In this document: piece by piece, positions 8,339-17,275 of the stretch | Layout: each line of letters opens with the position of its first letter | How positions within the stretch are numbered: the first letter of the stretch is position 1 | DNA from: Gammaproteobacteria bacterium | GTDB taxonomy: Bacteria > Pseudomonadota > Gammaproteobacteria > Xanthomonadales > SZUA-36 | Reading direction: 5' to 3' | Length of the DNA: 64,000 nucleotides | Assembly: GCA_030428105.1 (NCBI GenBank) | Contig: JAUIBE010000002.1 | Location: 62,001 to 126,000 of the forward strand | Program-made: the position numbers and the translations under genes | Notes under the pieces: model-generated | The model's database searches: none | Seen by the model: the letters and a program-made list of their open reading frames with translations, nothing else | What the model was told of the DNA's origin: nothing

Positions 8339-9060
8339 AGGAAGTGATCAAGTGGGTATCACCCCACGTTGAGCAGGAAGTGCAACTGGTGCGCTGGGGC
8401 ACCTTCGGCACACCGGTCATGCTGTTCCCCACCGCCGGCGGCGACGCCGAGGAGATTGAGCGCTTCAAGCTGATCTACGTGCTGACGCCCCTGATCGAGG
8501 CCGGCCGAATCAAGGTGTATTCCACCGATTCGCTGGCCGGCAAAGCGTGGATCTCCAAGCAGCACTCGGCCGAATACTGTTCCCACCTGCAGAACATGTT
8601 CGATGCCCTGGTGTACCGCGAAATCGTTCCGCTGATCCGCAAAGACTGCAACAGCGACGACATCGAGATCATCACCGCGGGCGCCTCCATCGGCGCGTTT
8701 AACGCCGTGGCCAGCATCTGCCGGCACCCCGATGTTTTTCGCACCGCGATTGCCATGAGCGGGACCTATGACCTTTCCAAGTACCTGGAGGGCCGCTTTA
8801 TCCAGGACTTCTACTTCGCCTCGCCGCTGCATTTCCTGCCCGGGCTGGAAGGCTCCATGCTGGAGCAACTGCAAAAGCGCCTGATATTGATGCCCTCGGG
8901 CGAGGGTGATTACGAGGACATCGGCGAAAGCTGGAAGATGGCCGGGGTGCTCGGTTCAAAGGGCATTCCCAACCGTGTCGACCCCTGGGGGCCGGAATGG
9001 CACCACAACTGGGTCACCTGGCGCGAGATGCTGCCCAGGTACCTCGAGGAACATGCCTGA
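8335..9060 (+). CDS. Esterase-D-type alpha/beta hydrolase
   Basis: 241 residues from the GTG at 8335, which overlaps the ligase stop (GTGA). Core motifs: GTPVMLFPTAGGDAEEIERF, the nucleophile elbow TAGASIGAFNAV and the terminal His in WHHNWVTWREMLPRYL. This is the second esterase-D-like enzyme in the operon and lacks the extra N-terminal beta domain of the first. Small esterases of this type often sit beside ATP-grasp genes. It is cytoplasmic by sequence. The substrate is unknown. Confidence 0.8.
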   Translation: MKEVIKWVSPHVEQEVQLVRWGTFGTPVMLFPTAGGDAEEIERFKLIYVLTPLIEAGRIKVYSTDSLAGKAWISKQHSAEYCSHLQNMFDALVYREIVPLIRKDCNSDDIEIITAGASIGAFNAVASICRHPDVFRTAIAMSGTYDLSKYLEGRFIQDFYFASPLHFLPGLEGSMLEQLQKRLILMPSGEGDYEDIGESWKMAGVLGSKGIPNRVDPWGPEWHHNWVTWREMLPRYLEEHA

Positions 9061-9478
9061 TACCCAGGCAGAGGAAATCGAACGCCCGCTGGCGGTGACC
9101 ATCATCGCCTGGGTATCCATCGGTTTCGGCGTGCTGTTCGCCCTGGTCTACGGCCTGGTCGCCTTCGTGCTGGTCACCACGCCCGGCGAAGAAAGCCTGC
9201 AAAACCCCTCCGTCCTGCTCGGCTGGAATCTTCCGGCTGGTGTCTACTGGACACTCGCGCTGGCGGCGCCACTGGTGCTCATCGCCAGTGGAACGTTCAT
9301 GCTCAAGGGTCACAACTGGGCGCGCCTGCTGGCCATGACCTGGTACGCCTTCTGTTTCCTGTCACTGCTCTACACCTACGGCCTGCACCTGCTAACCGGT
9401 ATCCAGGTGGCGGTCTGCCTTCTGATAATCTTGCAACTCAGCACCCGGCCATCCATCGAGTACTTCAAGCACACATGA
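9053..9478 (+). CDS. Small four-helix membrane protein
   Basis: 141 residues. The ATG at 9053 overlaps the esterase end by eight bases. Four hydrophobic segments can be seen at about 14-38, 61-80, 88-104 and 110-127, with a short acidic cytoplasmic N-terminus. No catalytic motif. It closes the overlapping operon together with the next gene and may anchor or transport something for it. Family not recognised. Confidence 0.65.
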   Translation: MPDTQAEEIERPLAVTIIAWVSIGFGVLFALVYGLVAFVLVTTPGEESLQNPSVLLGWNLPAGVYWTLALAAPLVLIASGTFMLKGHNWARLLAMTWYAFCFLSLLYTYGLHLLTGIQVAVCLLIILQLSTRPSIEYFKHT

Positions 9479-10185
9479 GTCGCAGCAAACTGTTCTGGGA
9501 AGGCCTGGTTATCGTGGCATCCATCCTGCTGGCGTTCGCCATCGATGCCTGGTGGGATGAGCGCAAGGAGCGGATTGAAGAACAAGCGATCCTTGCCGGC
9601 CTGGACAAGGAGTTTCGCACCAACAGGACAACCCTGGAGCGCCAGCTTGCCAATAACCTGGGCATGCTGGAGGCAAACACCCTGTTGCTGCAGGCAACCC
9701 GTGATGGAACCTGGCCCGAAGGCGCCGTAACCATCGAATATGCGATCTCCGAAATTATGCGCCCGCCAACCACCGACCTGGGCGGCGGCGTGCTGCGCGC
9801 CGTGACGAGCGCCGGCCGCCTGCCCCTGATCTCCAACCAGGATCTGCGCTTCAAGCTGGCAGCCTGGGAGGGCGTTATCGGCGAGGTACTCGACGACGAG
9901 TTCATGGGGCGCTCGGTGGTGTTCGAAATCCTGTTACCGTATTTCGTGGAGAAAGGCATTCCCCTTAGCAAAGGCTGGGACGGCGGGCTTTGGACTGACG
10001 GCTGGCCGGTTGAACCCAGCGGCATCAGCGAAAACCCCGAAGCCGTCGCCGCCCTGCTGACAGACCCGAGCTTTCAAACCATCCTCGAAGCGCGCTATGT
10101 TTACTGGGCGCACACCACCGGCGAATACCGCACCGCCATCGCAGCCATCGACGAAATCCTGGATGCGATCGCGCAAAGCGAGTAG
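9475..10185 (+). CDS. Membrane-anchored protein of unknown function
   Basis: 236 residues, start overlapping the previous stop by ATGA. One N-terminal membrane segment (FWEGLVIVASILLAFAIDAW, about 7-26) is followed by an Arg/Glu-rich helical region (29-75) and a soluble part. The layout, one membrane helix ending in a DAWW motif and then a helical soluble domain, resembles DUF6090-like proteins, but I cannot confirm the family. It is the last gene of the ATP-grasp operon, with 32 bases before the serpin gene. Confidence 0.6.
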   Translation: MSRSKLFWEGLVIVASILLAFAIDAWWDERKERIEEQAILAGLDKEFRTNRTTLERQLANNLGMLEANTLLLQATRDGTWPEGAVTIEYAISEIMRPPTTDLGGGVLRAVTSAGRLPLISNQDLRFKLAAWEGVIGEVLDDEFMGRSVVFEILLPYFVEKGIPLSKGWDGGLWTDGWPVEPSGISENPEAVAALLTDPSFQTILEARYVYWAHTTGEYRTAIAAIDEILDAIAQSE

Positions 10186-10217
10186 CAGCCGGTGACCACC
10201 GAACCGGGAGTCAAACG

Positions 10218-11588
10218 ATGACCAATAACGCCCGCGGGCTTCTGCTCGTTCTATGTTTCGGCCTGATGTTCACGATGGCCGGCTGCTCCGATGGCTCACC
10301 GCAGCCAGAGCAGCCTGTCGCTTCCCCGGAACCTACCACCCAGGAAGCCGCGCCTGCCGAAACCCAGGCCCCAGGCGACCCTGAACCAAGCAACCTGGAT
10401 ATGACTACAGCAGCCCAACAAGCCAACGACTTCGCCCAACGCTTTTTTGCCCAGGTGAGCTCCGAGAACAACGGCAACCTGTTCTTCTCTCCGCTGAGCA
10501 TCCACACCGCGTTGTCGATGACCTACGGCGGCGCCCGCGGGGAAACGGCACGCCAAATGGCGGAAGTGTTGGCGTTCAACCTGCCGCCCGGGGAAGGCGC
10601 CGAGCACGCCGCCTACCGCCAGCTCCTGGAAGCGCTGAACGATGCGCCACAAACCACCTTCGACACGGTGCAGGACGGCCAGCGCACCACGGTGGAACGC
10701 CCGGTGTACGACCTGGTCGTGGCCAACCGGCTGTGGGGCCAGCAGGACCTCGGCTGGGATCCTGGCTACATCGAGCTCACCCAAACCGAATACCTGGCGG
10801 GCGTTGAACAAGTCGATTTCTCCAGCAACGCCGAGGGCGCCCGCCAGGCCATCAACCAGTGGGTGGAAGAAACCACCCGTGATCGGATCAAGAACCTGGT
10901 GCCCGCCGGAGCCATCGATGCGCTCACCCGCCTGGTATTGGCCAACGCCATTTACTTCAAGGCCAATTGGGCCGATGAGTTTAGTGAGAGCGGCACCCAG
11001 GAGGCGCCGTTCCACCTGGCCGATGGCTCCAGCGTCGATGTTGCCACCATGCACCAGAGCGAAACCTTCGGCTACGCCGAAACCGCCGACTGGCAGGCTC
11101 TGGCGCTGCCCTATGAGCGCAACGCGCTTTCCATGCTGGTGGTGCTGCCCGCCGACCAGGAGGGCGCGCTTGAGACGACACAGGCACAGCTCGCCTCCGG
11201 CGAACTGCTGGCCGCACTGGAGTCGATGAACCGCACCAGGGTGCAAGTGTGGCTGCCGAAGTTTTCCATCACCCAGGAACTGAACCTGGGTGGTTCGTTG
11301 CAGGCCATGGGCATGCCACTCGCGTTCTCCGACCGCGCCGACTTCAGCGGCATGACGCCGGAAGCCGAGCTGTCGATTTCCAGCGCGCTGCACAAGGCCT
11401 TTATCGAGGTAGACGAGAAAGGCACCGAGGCCGCGGCGGCCACCGCCATCGTCATGTCCTTGACCAGCATGCCGATAGAGCAGGAGCCGCCAAAAGTGTT
11501 CCGCGCCGACCGGCCTTTCCTGTTCCTGATCCGCCATAACGCCTCGGGCGCCATCCTGTTTGCCGGCCGGGTGATGGACCCCAGCTAA
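10218..11588 (+). CDS. Serpin-family protease inhibitor, lipoprotein
   Basis: 456 residues. The leader ends in FTMAGCSDG, a lipobox, and a Pro/Glu-rich linker (about 25-55) separates it from a full serpin fold starting at about 62 (FAQRFFAQVSSENNGNLFFS). Serpin hallmarks are present: NAIYFKANWADEF, the hinge EKGTEAAAATAIV of the reactive loop and FLFLIRHNASGAILFAGRV near the end. Counting from the hinge Glu as P17 puts P1-P1' at about Thr-Ser in the segment SLTSMP; the exact bond is uncertain. It is a suicide inhibitor of serine or cysteine proteases, probably facing the periplasm or the cell surface. GGGAG lies eight bases before the ATG. Confidence 0.92.
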   Translation: MTNNARGLLLVLCFGLMFTMAGCSDGSPQPEQPVASPEPTTQEAAPAETQAPGDPEPSNLDMTTAAQQANDFAQRFFAQVSSENNGNLFFSPLSIHTALSMTYGGARGETARQMAEVLAFNLPPGEGAEHAAYRQLLEALNDAPQTTFDTVQDGQRTTVERPVYDLVVANRLWGQQDLGWDPGYIELTQTEYLAGVEQVDFSSNAEGARQAINQWVEETTRDRIKNLVPAGAIDALTRLVLANAIYFKANWADEFSESGTQEAPFHLADGSSVDVATMHQSETFGYAETADWQALALPYERNALSMLVVLPADQEGALETTQAQLASGELLAALESMNRTRVQVWLPKFSITQELNLGGSLQAMGMPLAFSDRADFSGMTPEAELSISSALHKAFIEVDEKGTEAAAATAIVMSLTSMPIEQEPPKVFRADRPFLFLIRHNASGAILFAGRVMDPS

Positions 11589-11597
11589 GGTCCCGGC

Positions 11598-13067
11598 ATG
11601 ATCCTGGCTGGCATCACCGGCGTGGCGCGCCACCTGTTGCGCATCGTCCTGTACGGCGCCATCGGCGTGGTGCTCACGCTGCTGGTGGTGTTCATCATGT
11701 CGTTCCAGAATCGCCCCGACCTGGAGCTGTGGCACACGGTTGACCTCGACGAGGAGTTCACCGCCGATAGCAAAATCGACCGCTTCGAGGAATACCTGGC
11801 GCTGGAAGACCGCCTGTTCGCCCAGCTAGAAGACGAGGTCATCTCCAAAACCGGGCCGGTTGGCGACGACGTGGTAAACCGCTACAAGCGCGGTAGCCTT
11901 TCCGACCCCGAGCGCTGGACGCCCAACTGGAACCGCACCTACGAATGGCGCGCCGAAAATACCCAGGGCGCGGTGCTGCTGCTGCACGGCCTTTCCGATT
12001 CCCCCTACAGCCTCAGGCACCTGGGCCGCAGCCTGAACTATGCCGGCATGCACACGCTGGGTTTGCGCCTGCCCGGCCACGGCACCACCCCATCGGGACT
12101 GGTGGCCGTGCGCTGGCAAGACATGGCCGCCGCCGTTGAGCTGGCGGTCGAATACCTGGCGCGACACAACCCCGGCAAACCGCTGTACGTGGTGGGCTAC
12201 TCCAATGGCGCTGCGCTGGCCGTTCATTACGCGCTCACCACGCTGGGCGAACCGCAGCTTCCAAAAGTGGATCGCTTGGTGCTGATTTCACCGCAGATCG
12301 CCATCACAAGCGCAGCGGCGTTTGCCGTTTGGCAGGGCCGGCTCGGCTGGCTGCTGGGCCTGGAAAAACTCGCCTGGAACGACGTGCTGCCCGAGTACGA
12401 CCCGTTCAAGTATGGCTCGTTTGCCATCAACGCGGGCGACCTTTCCTACCGCATCACCCGCCAGATGGATAAGCACATCACCGAGCTGGAGCCCACCGGC
12501 CTGCTCGACAACATGCCACCCACGCTGGCGTTTACCTCGGTGGTGGACGCCACCGTGCTGGCGCCGGCGCTGGTGCACCAGCTTTACAACCGCCTCACCA
12601 ACGACGGCAATGAGCTGGTGTTGTTCGACATCAACGACCCGGCGCGCATGGAACCGCTGTTCAAGTGGAACCCCGACGAAATGCTGGGCGCCCTGCGCGA
12701 AGTGAACAACCCCCAGTACGAACTCAGCCTCGTTACCAACGCCAACCCGCACAGCGTTGAAGTCATTGAACGCCTGCGTCCACCGGGACAGGCCCAGTTT
12801 CGCGAGCGCCCCCTGGGGCTGGCCTGGCCGGATGGCGTGTACTCCCTCTCGCACGTGGCGCTGCCCTTCCCGCCCGACGACCCGCTCTACGGCGGCCCAG
12901 GCGCCCCGCCCAGCCCCGGCGTTGAACTCGGCGCCATCGCCCTGCGCGGCGAACGCAACGTGCTCCTGATTCCGCCCGCCCTGATGCTGCGCCAGCGCTG
13001 GAACCCGTTTTATCCCTACCTGGAAGAACGGGTGATGGAATTTGTTGGCGCTGAAGCGCGCGAATAG
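11598..13067 (+). CDS. Membrane-anchored alpha/beta hydrolase
   Basis: 489 residues. An N-terminal membrane helix (about 10-35) anchors a large hydrolase domain: GAVLLLHGLSDSPYSLRHLG (oxyanion region), LRLPGHGTTPSG, nucleophile elbow VVGYSNGAALAV and an Asp-bearing AFTSVVDATVLAP. The likely catalytic His is in YSLSHVALPFP near residue 415. The mature domain probably lies in the periplasm. The substrate could be a lipid or ester. It lies ten bases after the serpin stop and may be co-transcribed with it. Confidence 0.8.
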   Translation: MILAGITGVARHLLRIVLYGAIGVVLTLLVVFIMSFQNRPDLELWHTVDLDEEFTADSKIDRFEEYLALEDRLFAQLEDEVISKTGPVGDDVVNRYKRGSLSDPERWTPNWNRTYEWRAENTQGAVLLLHGLSDSPYSLRHLGRSLNYAGMHTLGLRLPGHGTTPSGLVAVRWQDMAAAVELAVEYLARHNPGKPLYVVGYSNGAALAVHYALTTLGEPQLPKVDRLVLISPQIAITSAAAFAVWQGRLGWLLGLEKLAWNDVLPEYDPFKYGSFAINAGDLSYRITRQMDKHITELEPTGLLDNMPPTLAFTSVVDATVLAPALVHQLYNRLTNDGNELVLFDINDPARMEPLFKWNPDEMLGALREVNNPQYELSLVTNANPHSVEVIERLRPPGQAQFRERPLGLAWPDGVYSLSHVALPFPPDDPLYGGPGAPPSPGVELGAIALRGERNVLLIPPALMLRQRWNPFYPYLEERVMEFVGAEARE

Positions 13068-13163
13068 ACAACAAGCACGATGCTACCGACATCACCAAAC
13101 CCGCCCGGAATTCATTACAAAAGTTAGTTAAAACAGCAATTTAGGTGTTCTTTTCGGCGAAAA

Positions 13164-13183
13164 TACTGTATACTTGAACAGTA
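13164..13183 (+). promoter_or_regulatory. LexA (SOS) box upstream of the HNH gene
   Basis: CTGT at 13166-13169 and ACAG at 13178-13181 are separated by eight bases and flanked by TA on both sides, matching the enterobacterial LexA consensus TACTGT-N8-ACAGTA at every conserved position. It ends 18 bases before the ATG at 13202, within the likely promoter. The rest of the 134-base gap 13068-13201 is AT-rich and shows nothing else. Confidence 0.75.
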
Positions 13184-13201
13184 TATTTCAAGGAAGCCAC
13201 C

Positions 13202-14506
13202 ATGAACGAAACCCACCCGATCGCTGCCCCGCTAGCCGGGCCGATTCTCACTTCCCTCGGCGAGCAAATCACCGAACTTGTCGCTCACATCGATGCCGCC
13301 CAGTACCAACTCATGGTGCTCCTCAAGGAATTCGACGAAAAAGAAGAGTGGGCCGATGAGGGCATCCATTCGTGTGCACACTGGCTCAATATCTACTGTG
13401 GGATCAGTATGGGCGCCGGGCGGGAACGTGTGCGGGTTGCACGAGCCCTGCCAACCTTACCGCAAATTTCGGACGCTTTTCGCAAAGGAGAGGTCAGCTA
13501 CTCCAAGGTGCGCGCCATGACGCGTGTTGCCACTCCCAACAACGAGCCCGTCCTGCTCAACACCGCACGCTACGGTACCGCCAACGATGTGGAGCTGCAG
13601 GTTCGTCACTACCGCAAGAACAAGCGACTCGAAAATCTGAAGCAGGACAACATCCGTTTTGCACAGCGCAAATTGACCGTGTTCCAGGATGACGACAACA
13701 CCTGGGTAGTTCGCGGGCGACTCACCGAAGAGCAAGGGGAGTTGCTAAGCAAGGCATTGGAGCTCGGCGCGGAGCAGCTGTTTGCAGAACAGTGTGGCGT
13801 TCCACACGAAGTGGAAGAACACGCCGAGTGCAGTCACCCTGCTAACGAGCCAAAATCCGATTCAGCATCCGCTCGTCGCGCCGATGCAATGGAGCGCATG
13901 GCAATGGCTTTCCTGGCCAGTTCCAACTCGCAGGCCAATGGTGGCGACGCGTTCCTGGTCAATATTCACACCAACGTCGATGAGCTGACAGACGTTTCAG
14001 CGGAAACGCCTAGAAGGCATGCCTGCGACGCTTCCGTCATCCATTGGCTCAACACCGAAGCGGGCGAACCCCTGAGCATTGAGCGGAAATCCCGCACCAT
14101 TCCGCCTGCCATTCGGCGGGCGTTGCGGAGACGAGATGGCGGGTGCCGTTTTCCTGGCTGCACCTGCACTCGTTTCGTGGACGCGCACCATATTCACCAC
14201 TGGGCCGATGGCGGCGAGACTTCCATGGAAAACCTGGTACTCCTTTGTCGACGCCATCACCGGCTGGTACATGAGGAGGGCTACGGAATCAACGTCCTCG
14301 GTCGTGGGCAATTCCAGTTCACCATGCCAACCGGCCGAGTCCTTGAATACAACCGCCATGGACGTTTCCGCGGAAACGTTTTTGCACTTAGGGCACGCAA
14401 TCGCGACAACCACCTCGACATTCACCCATTCACCGCGAATGCACTGCTCGATGAAGGTCCGATGGACCACCAGATGGGTCTGGATACGCTAATTCAGCGA
14501 GAGTAA
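13202..14506 (+). CDS. DUF222 / HNH endonuclease (13E12-type)
   Basis: 434 residues. The N-terminal two thirds form the DUF222 helical domain, with conserved HSCAHWLNIYCGISMGAGRERV and GEVSYSKVRAMTRVA. The C-terminal HNH domain (about 305-365) contains CRFPGCTCTRFVDAHHIHH, ENLVLLCRRHHRLVHE and so has the metal-binding Cys and His residues intact. AAGGAAG precedes the ATG. A LexA box in the promoter suggests induction by DNA damage. Two copies of an 18-base palindromic motif lie in the gene in different reading frames. The family is widespread and often mobile; its DNA target is not established. Confidence 0.88.
   Translation: MNETHPIAAPLAGPILTSLGEQITELVAHIDAAQYQLMVLLKEFDEKEEWADEGIHSCAHWLNIYCGISMGAGRERVRVARALPTLPQISDAFRKGEVSYSKVRAMTRVATPNNEPVLLNTARYGTANDVELQVRHYRKNKRLENLKQDNIRFAQRKLTVFQDDDNTWVVRGRLTEEQGELLSKALELGAEQLFAEQCGVPHEVEEHAECSHPANEPKSDSASARRADAMERMAMAFLASSNSQANGGDAFLVNIHTNVDELTDVSAETPRRHACDASVIHWLNTEAGEPLSIERKSRTIPPAIRRALRRRDGGCRFPGCTCTRFVDAHHIHHWADGGETSMENLVLLCRRHHRLVHEEGYGINVLGRGQFQFTMPTGRVLEYNRHGRFRGNVFALRARNRDNHLDIHPFTANALLDEGPMDHQMGLDTLIQRE
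13991..14008. repeat. Palindromic 18-base motif, copy 1
   Basis: GACGTTTCAGCGGAAACG, an imperfect inverted repeat (GTTTC...GAAAC). In the gene's frame it encodes DVSAET. It differs at one base from copy 2 at 14361. Confidence 0.7.
14361..14378. repeat. Palindromic 18-base motif, copy 2
   Basis: GACGTTTCCGCGGAAACG, holding a perfect 14-base palindrome GTTTCCGCGGAAAC. Here the gene reads it in another frame, as part of GRFRGNV, so the DNA rather than the protein is shared with copy 1. Confidence 0.7.
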
Positions 14507-14512
14507 CCCTCG

Positions 14513-15730
14513 CTACTCAGCGAATAGCTGCAACTCCGAGCCCACCTTGTCGGCCATTGCCAGGGTGGTTTGCAGGTCGGGATGGCGCAGCATGATGAAG
14601 CCGTCGGAAACCAGGGTCTTTTTCCAGTCGCGGCGGCGCGTGCCAATAGGCAGCAGGGTGTTCCACACCACGTGCTCGCCGATCTCGCGGTGGAGTTTTT
14701 CGGCGCCCTCGATGCCACTGATCCGCCCTACCCCACGTGCGCGCTTGTAGATATTGGCGACGTTGTACTTGGGAGTAATTCCGGGGCTTACGCGCCCCAC
14801 GGTCACCGCGTTAGCCCACTCGCGAAATACGTCGAAATCGCACACATATTTCATCTGGTCTACCTGGTGTGCGCCCGGCGGGCGGGCACCGATTTCACCG
14901 AACACCACTTCGCCGTCGGCCTTGCGGTACCACTCCATGTGGGTGAAGCCGGAGTCGAAACCCAGCGCGTCAATCACCTCGAAACCCATCTTCACGCCGT
15001 CCTTGAGATCGGGCTGGTTGATGTTCTTCAGGGCGATCACCTGGGGTGAGATCCACTCGTTGCTGCGCGCGACCAGCGGACGCGGGCGGTACCAGGCGAT
15101 GTTGTAGTAGGCGATCTTGCCGCCGACGGTAATGGCGTCGAAGGTGAACTCCTCGCCATCGACAAACTCTTCCACGCTGACACTGGCGACATGCTGCAGC
15201 CGCGGCAGCACCGCGCGCAGCTCATCGCGGTCGTTCACGCGGTAGGTGTCGGCGGAGCCCGCGCCAGCGATTGGCTTAATGATCACCGGGAAGCCAATCG
15301 CCTCGGCCGCTTCCCACACCTGTGCGGCGGTGGAAGCCGCCACGTGCCTGGGGGTGCGAATGCCGGCGCGATCAAGCACCTGTTTCATGCGCTCCTTGTC
15401 GCGGAACGGGGTGGCCTGTTCCACGCTTAGGCCTGGCACGCCAAACGCCTCTCGCAAGCGCGCTGCAAGAATAATCGCTGGCTCCCACAGGCATTCGATG
15501 CGGTCCAGGCTGTGCCCCTTGAGGCGCTCACGCACGGCTGCGATCACGGCATCTTCATCCCAAAGGGAACGGACGTGGATGTAATCACTCAAACACTTGC
15601 GCACCAGGGCCGGCATGCTGTCGGGGTGGGAGTCGCCGACGCCAAAAACACGCGCGCCGGTTTCCGCCAAGCCACGGGTAAACTCCGGCATATCGGCCGG
15701 GTAGCCCGGCGAGAGAATCAGGACATTCAT
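14513..15730 (-). CDS. ATP-grasp ligase, paralogue 2
   Basis: 405 residues from the ATG at 15730 (NVLILSPGYPADM start); a longer frame to 15886 only adds antisense of glgA. Motifs match the ligases at 3784 and 17276: TPFRDKERMKQVLDRAG, FPVIIKPIAGAGSADTY, VSVEEFVDGEEFTFDA, THMEWYRKADG and GEIGARPPGAHQ. It is a probable carboxylate-amine or similar ligase with unknown substrate. It diverges from glgA across a 65-base gap that must hold promoters for both. It is tail to tail with the HNH gene. Confidence 0.85.
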   Translation of the reverse strand: MNVLILSPGYPADMPEFTRGLAETGARVFGVGDSHPDSMPALVRKCLSDYIHVRSLWDEDAVIAAVRERLKGHSLDRIECLWEPAIILAARLREAFGVPGLSVEQATPFRDKERMKQVLDRAGIRTPRHVAASTAAQVWEAAEAIGFPVIIKPIAGAGSADTYRVNDRDELRAVLPRLQHVASVSVEEFVDGEEFTFDAITVGGKIAYYNIAWYRPRPLVARSNEWISPQVIALKNINQPDLKDGVKMGFEVIDALGFDSGFTHMEWYRKADGEVVFGEIGARPPGAHQVDQMKYVCDFDVFREWANAVTVGRVSPGITPKYNVANIYKRARGVGRISGIEGAEKLHREIGEHVVWNTLLPIGTRRRDWKKTLVSDGFIMLRHPDLQTTLAMADKVGSELQLFAE

Positions 15731-15795
15731 GTGGTTTTCACGTACCTCTGGGACGATAACGTTAGAATAACCCACGCCCCTGCAACCGAGGGAAC

Positions 15796-17268
15796 ATGGC
15801 TGAAACGCCCCTGAAAATCTGCCTGGCCACTTCGGAGTACACGCCGCTCGCCAAGACCGGCGGTTTGGCCGATGTGACCGCCGCATTGTCCGAGCACCTG
15901 GACGCCCAGGGCCACGATGTGCGTGTGATGCTGCCGTTCTATTCCTCCATCGACACCACCGACCTGGAAATCCACCCGGTGGAGTTCATGCAGGACCTCA
16001 CCATGGAATGCGGCCCGCACAAGATTCGCTGGTCAGTGGATTCCGCGCGGCTCAAGGGCAAGGCGCTGCGCATTTACCTGCTGCGCTGCCCTTCGCTGTA
16101 CGACCGGCCCGGCATTTACACCAGCGGCGCCGACGAGCATATCCGATTCCTGTTCCTGACCCGCGCAGCCATCGAGATGTGCCAGCACATGGGCTTTGCA
16201 CCGGATGTGTTCCACTGCCACGACTGGCACACGGCGATGGCGCCCATCTATCTCAAGACCCTGTACGCCTGGGACAAGCTGTTTGCCAATACCAAGACCG
16301 TGCTGACGATTCACAACATCGGCTACCAGGGCATCTTCAACGCGGAAGTACTGGCCGATACCGGCCTCTCCGCCAATGCCGACTTGTTCCACCAGGAAGA
16401 CATGGCGCTGGGCCGGCTGAGTTTTCTCAAAACCGGTGTGCTGTACGCCGATGCGCTGACCACGGTCAGCCCAACCTACGCGCGGGAGATCCTGGAGCCA
16501 GAGATGGGCATGGGCCTGCAGGACCTGCTGCGCCAGCGCAAAGAGTCGCTGGTCGGCATTCTGAACGGCGTGGATTACGGCGAGTGGAACCCCGAAACCG
16601 ACACCCTGATTCCCCATCACTACAGCGCCTCCAAACTGGCCGGCAAAAAGAAGAACAAGAAAGCGCTGATGGAGGAACTGGGGCTTGCTTACGCCGACGA
16701 CCTGCCCCTGCTTGGAATGGTCACTCGCCTCACCTACCAAAAGGGCATCGAACTGGTGCAGAAGGTGGTGCCAGAGCTGTTGCAGAAGCGGCCTTTTGCG
16801 ATGGCAGTGCTGGGCAGTGGCGAATCGCGCTACGAACACTTCTTCACCTGGCTGCAGGGGCAGTTTCCCGGCCGGGTTTGTTTCTACCGCGGTTACAACA
16901 ACCGCCTGGCGCACTGGATTGAAGCCGCCGCCGACATTTTCGTGATGCCCTCGCGCTTTGAGCCCTGCGGGCTGAACCAGATGTACAGCCTGCGCTACGG
17001 CACCGTGCCCATCGTGCGCAATACCGGCGGGCTGGCCGACTCGGTACAGTTGTTCGAACCCTCATCGGGGAAAGGCACCGGCATCGTCTTCAATAATTTC
17101 AATGCGCAGGGGTTCTCATGGGCCGTCAACACGGCGCTGGACCTCTACCAGGACCAGAAAGCCTGGAAGAAAATGATCCGCAACGGCATGGCCATGGATT
17201 ATTCCTGGGAACGCCAGGGCGCGGTGTATGTCGAGTTGTTTCGTCGCCTGACCCGGGCGCAAGCGTAG
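15796..17268 (+). CDS. glgA: Glycogen synthase GlgA
   Basis: 490 residues, GT5 family, cytoplasmic; adds ADP-glucose to the growing alpha-1,4-glucan. The ADP-glucose motif KTGGLADV is at residues 20-27, the domain linker region holds HNIGYQGIF, and the C-terminal donor site has PSRFEPCGLNQMYSLRYG and NTGGLAD. Length is normal. Unlike in the classical operon, it is separate from glgBCP, which lie 15 kb away, and is followed after seven bases by an ATP-grasp gene, a pairing that links these ligases to glycogen metabolism at least by position. Confidence 0.97.
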   Translation: MAETPLKICLATSEYTPLAKTGGLADVTAALSEHLDAQGHDVRVMLPFYSSIDTTDLEIHPVEFMQDLTMECGPHKIRWSVDSARLKGKALRIYLLRCPSLYDRPGIYTSGADEHIRFLFLTRAAIEMCQHMGFAPDVFHCHDWHTAMAPIYLKTLYAWDKLFANTKTVLTIHNIGYQGIFNAEVLADTGLSANADLFHQEDMALGRLSFLKTGVLYADALTTVSPTYAREILEPEMGMGLQDLLRQRKESLVGILNGVDYGEWNPETDTLIPHHYSASKLAGKKKNKKALMEELGLAYADDLPLLGMVTRLTYQKGIELVQKVVPELLQKRPFAMAVLGSGESRYEHFFTWLQGQFPGRVCFYRGYNNRLAHWIEAAADIFVMPSRFEPCGLNQMYSLRYGTVPIVRNTGGLADSVQLFEPSSGKGTGIVFNNFNAQGFSWAVNTALDLYQDQKAWKKMIRNGMAMDYSWERQGAVYVELFRRLTRAQA

Positions 17269-17275
17269 GTTTGCA

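Noticed and set aside
10296-11735. 479-codon minus-strand frame opposite the serpin
   Set aside because: The serpin on the plus strand is unmistakable; the opposite frame is low-complexity.
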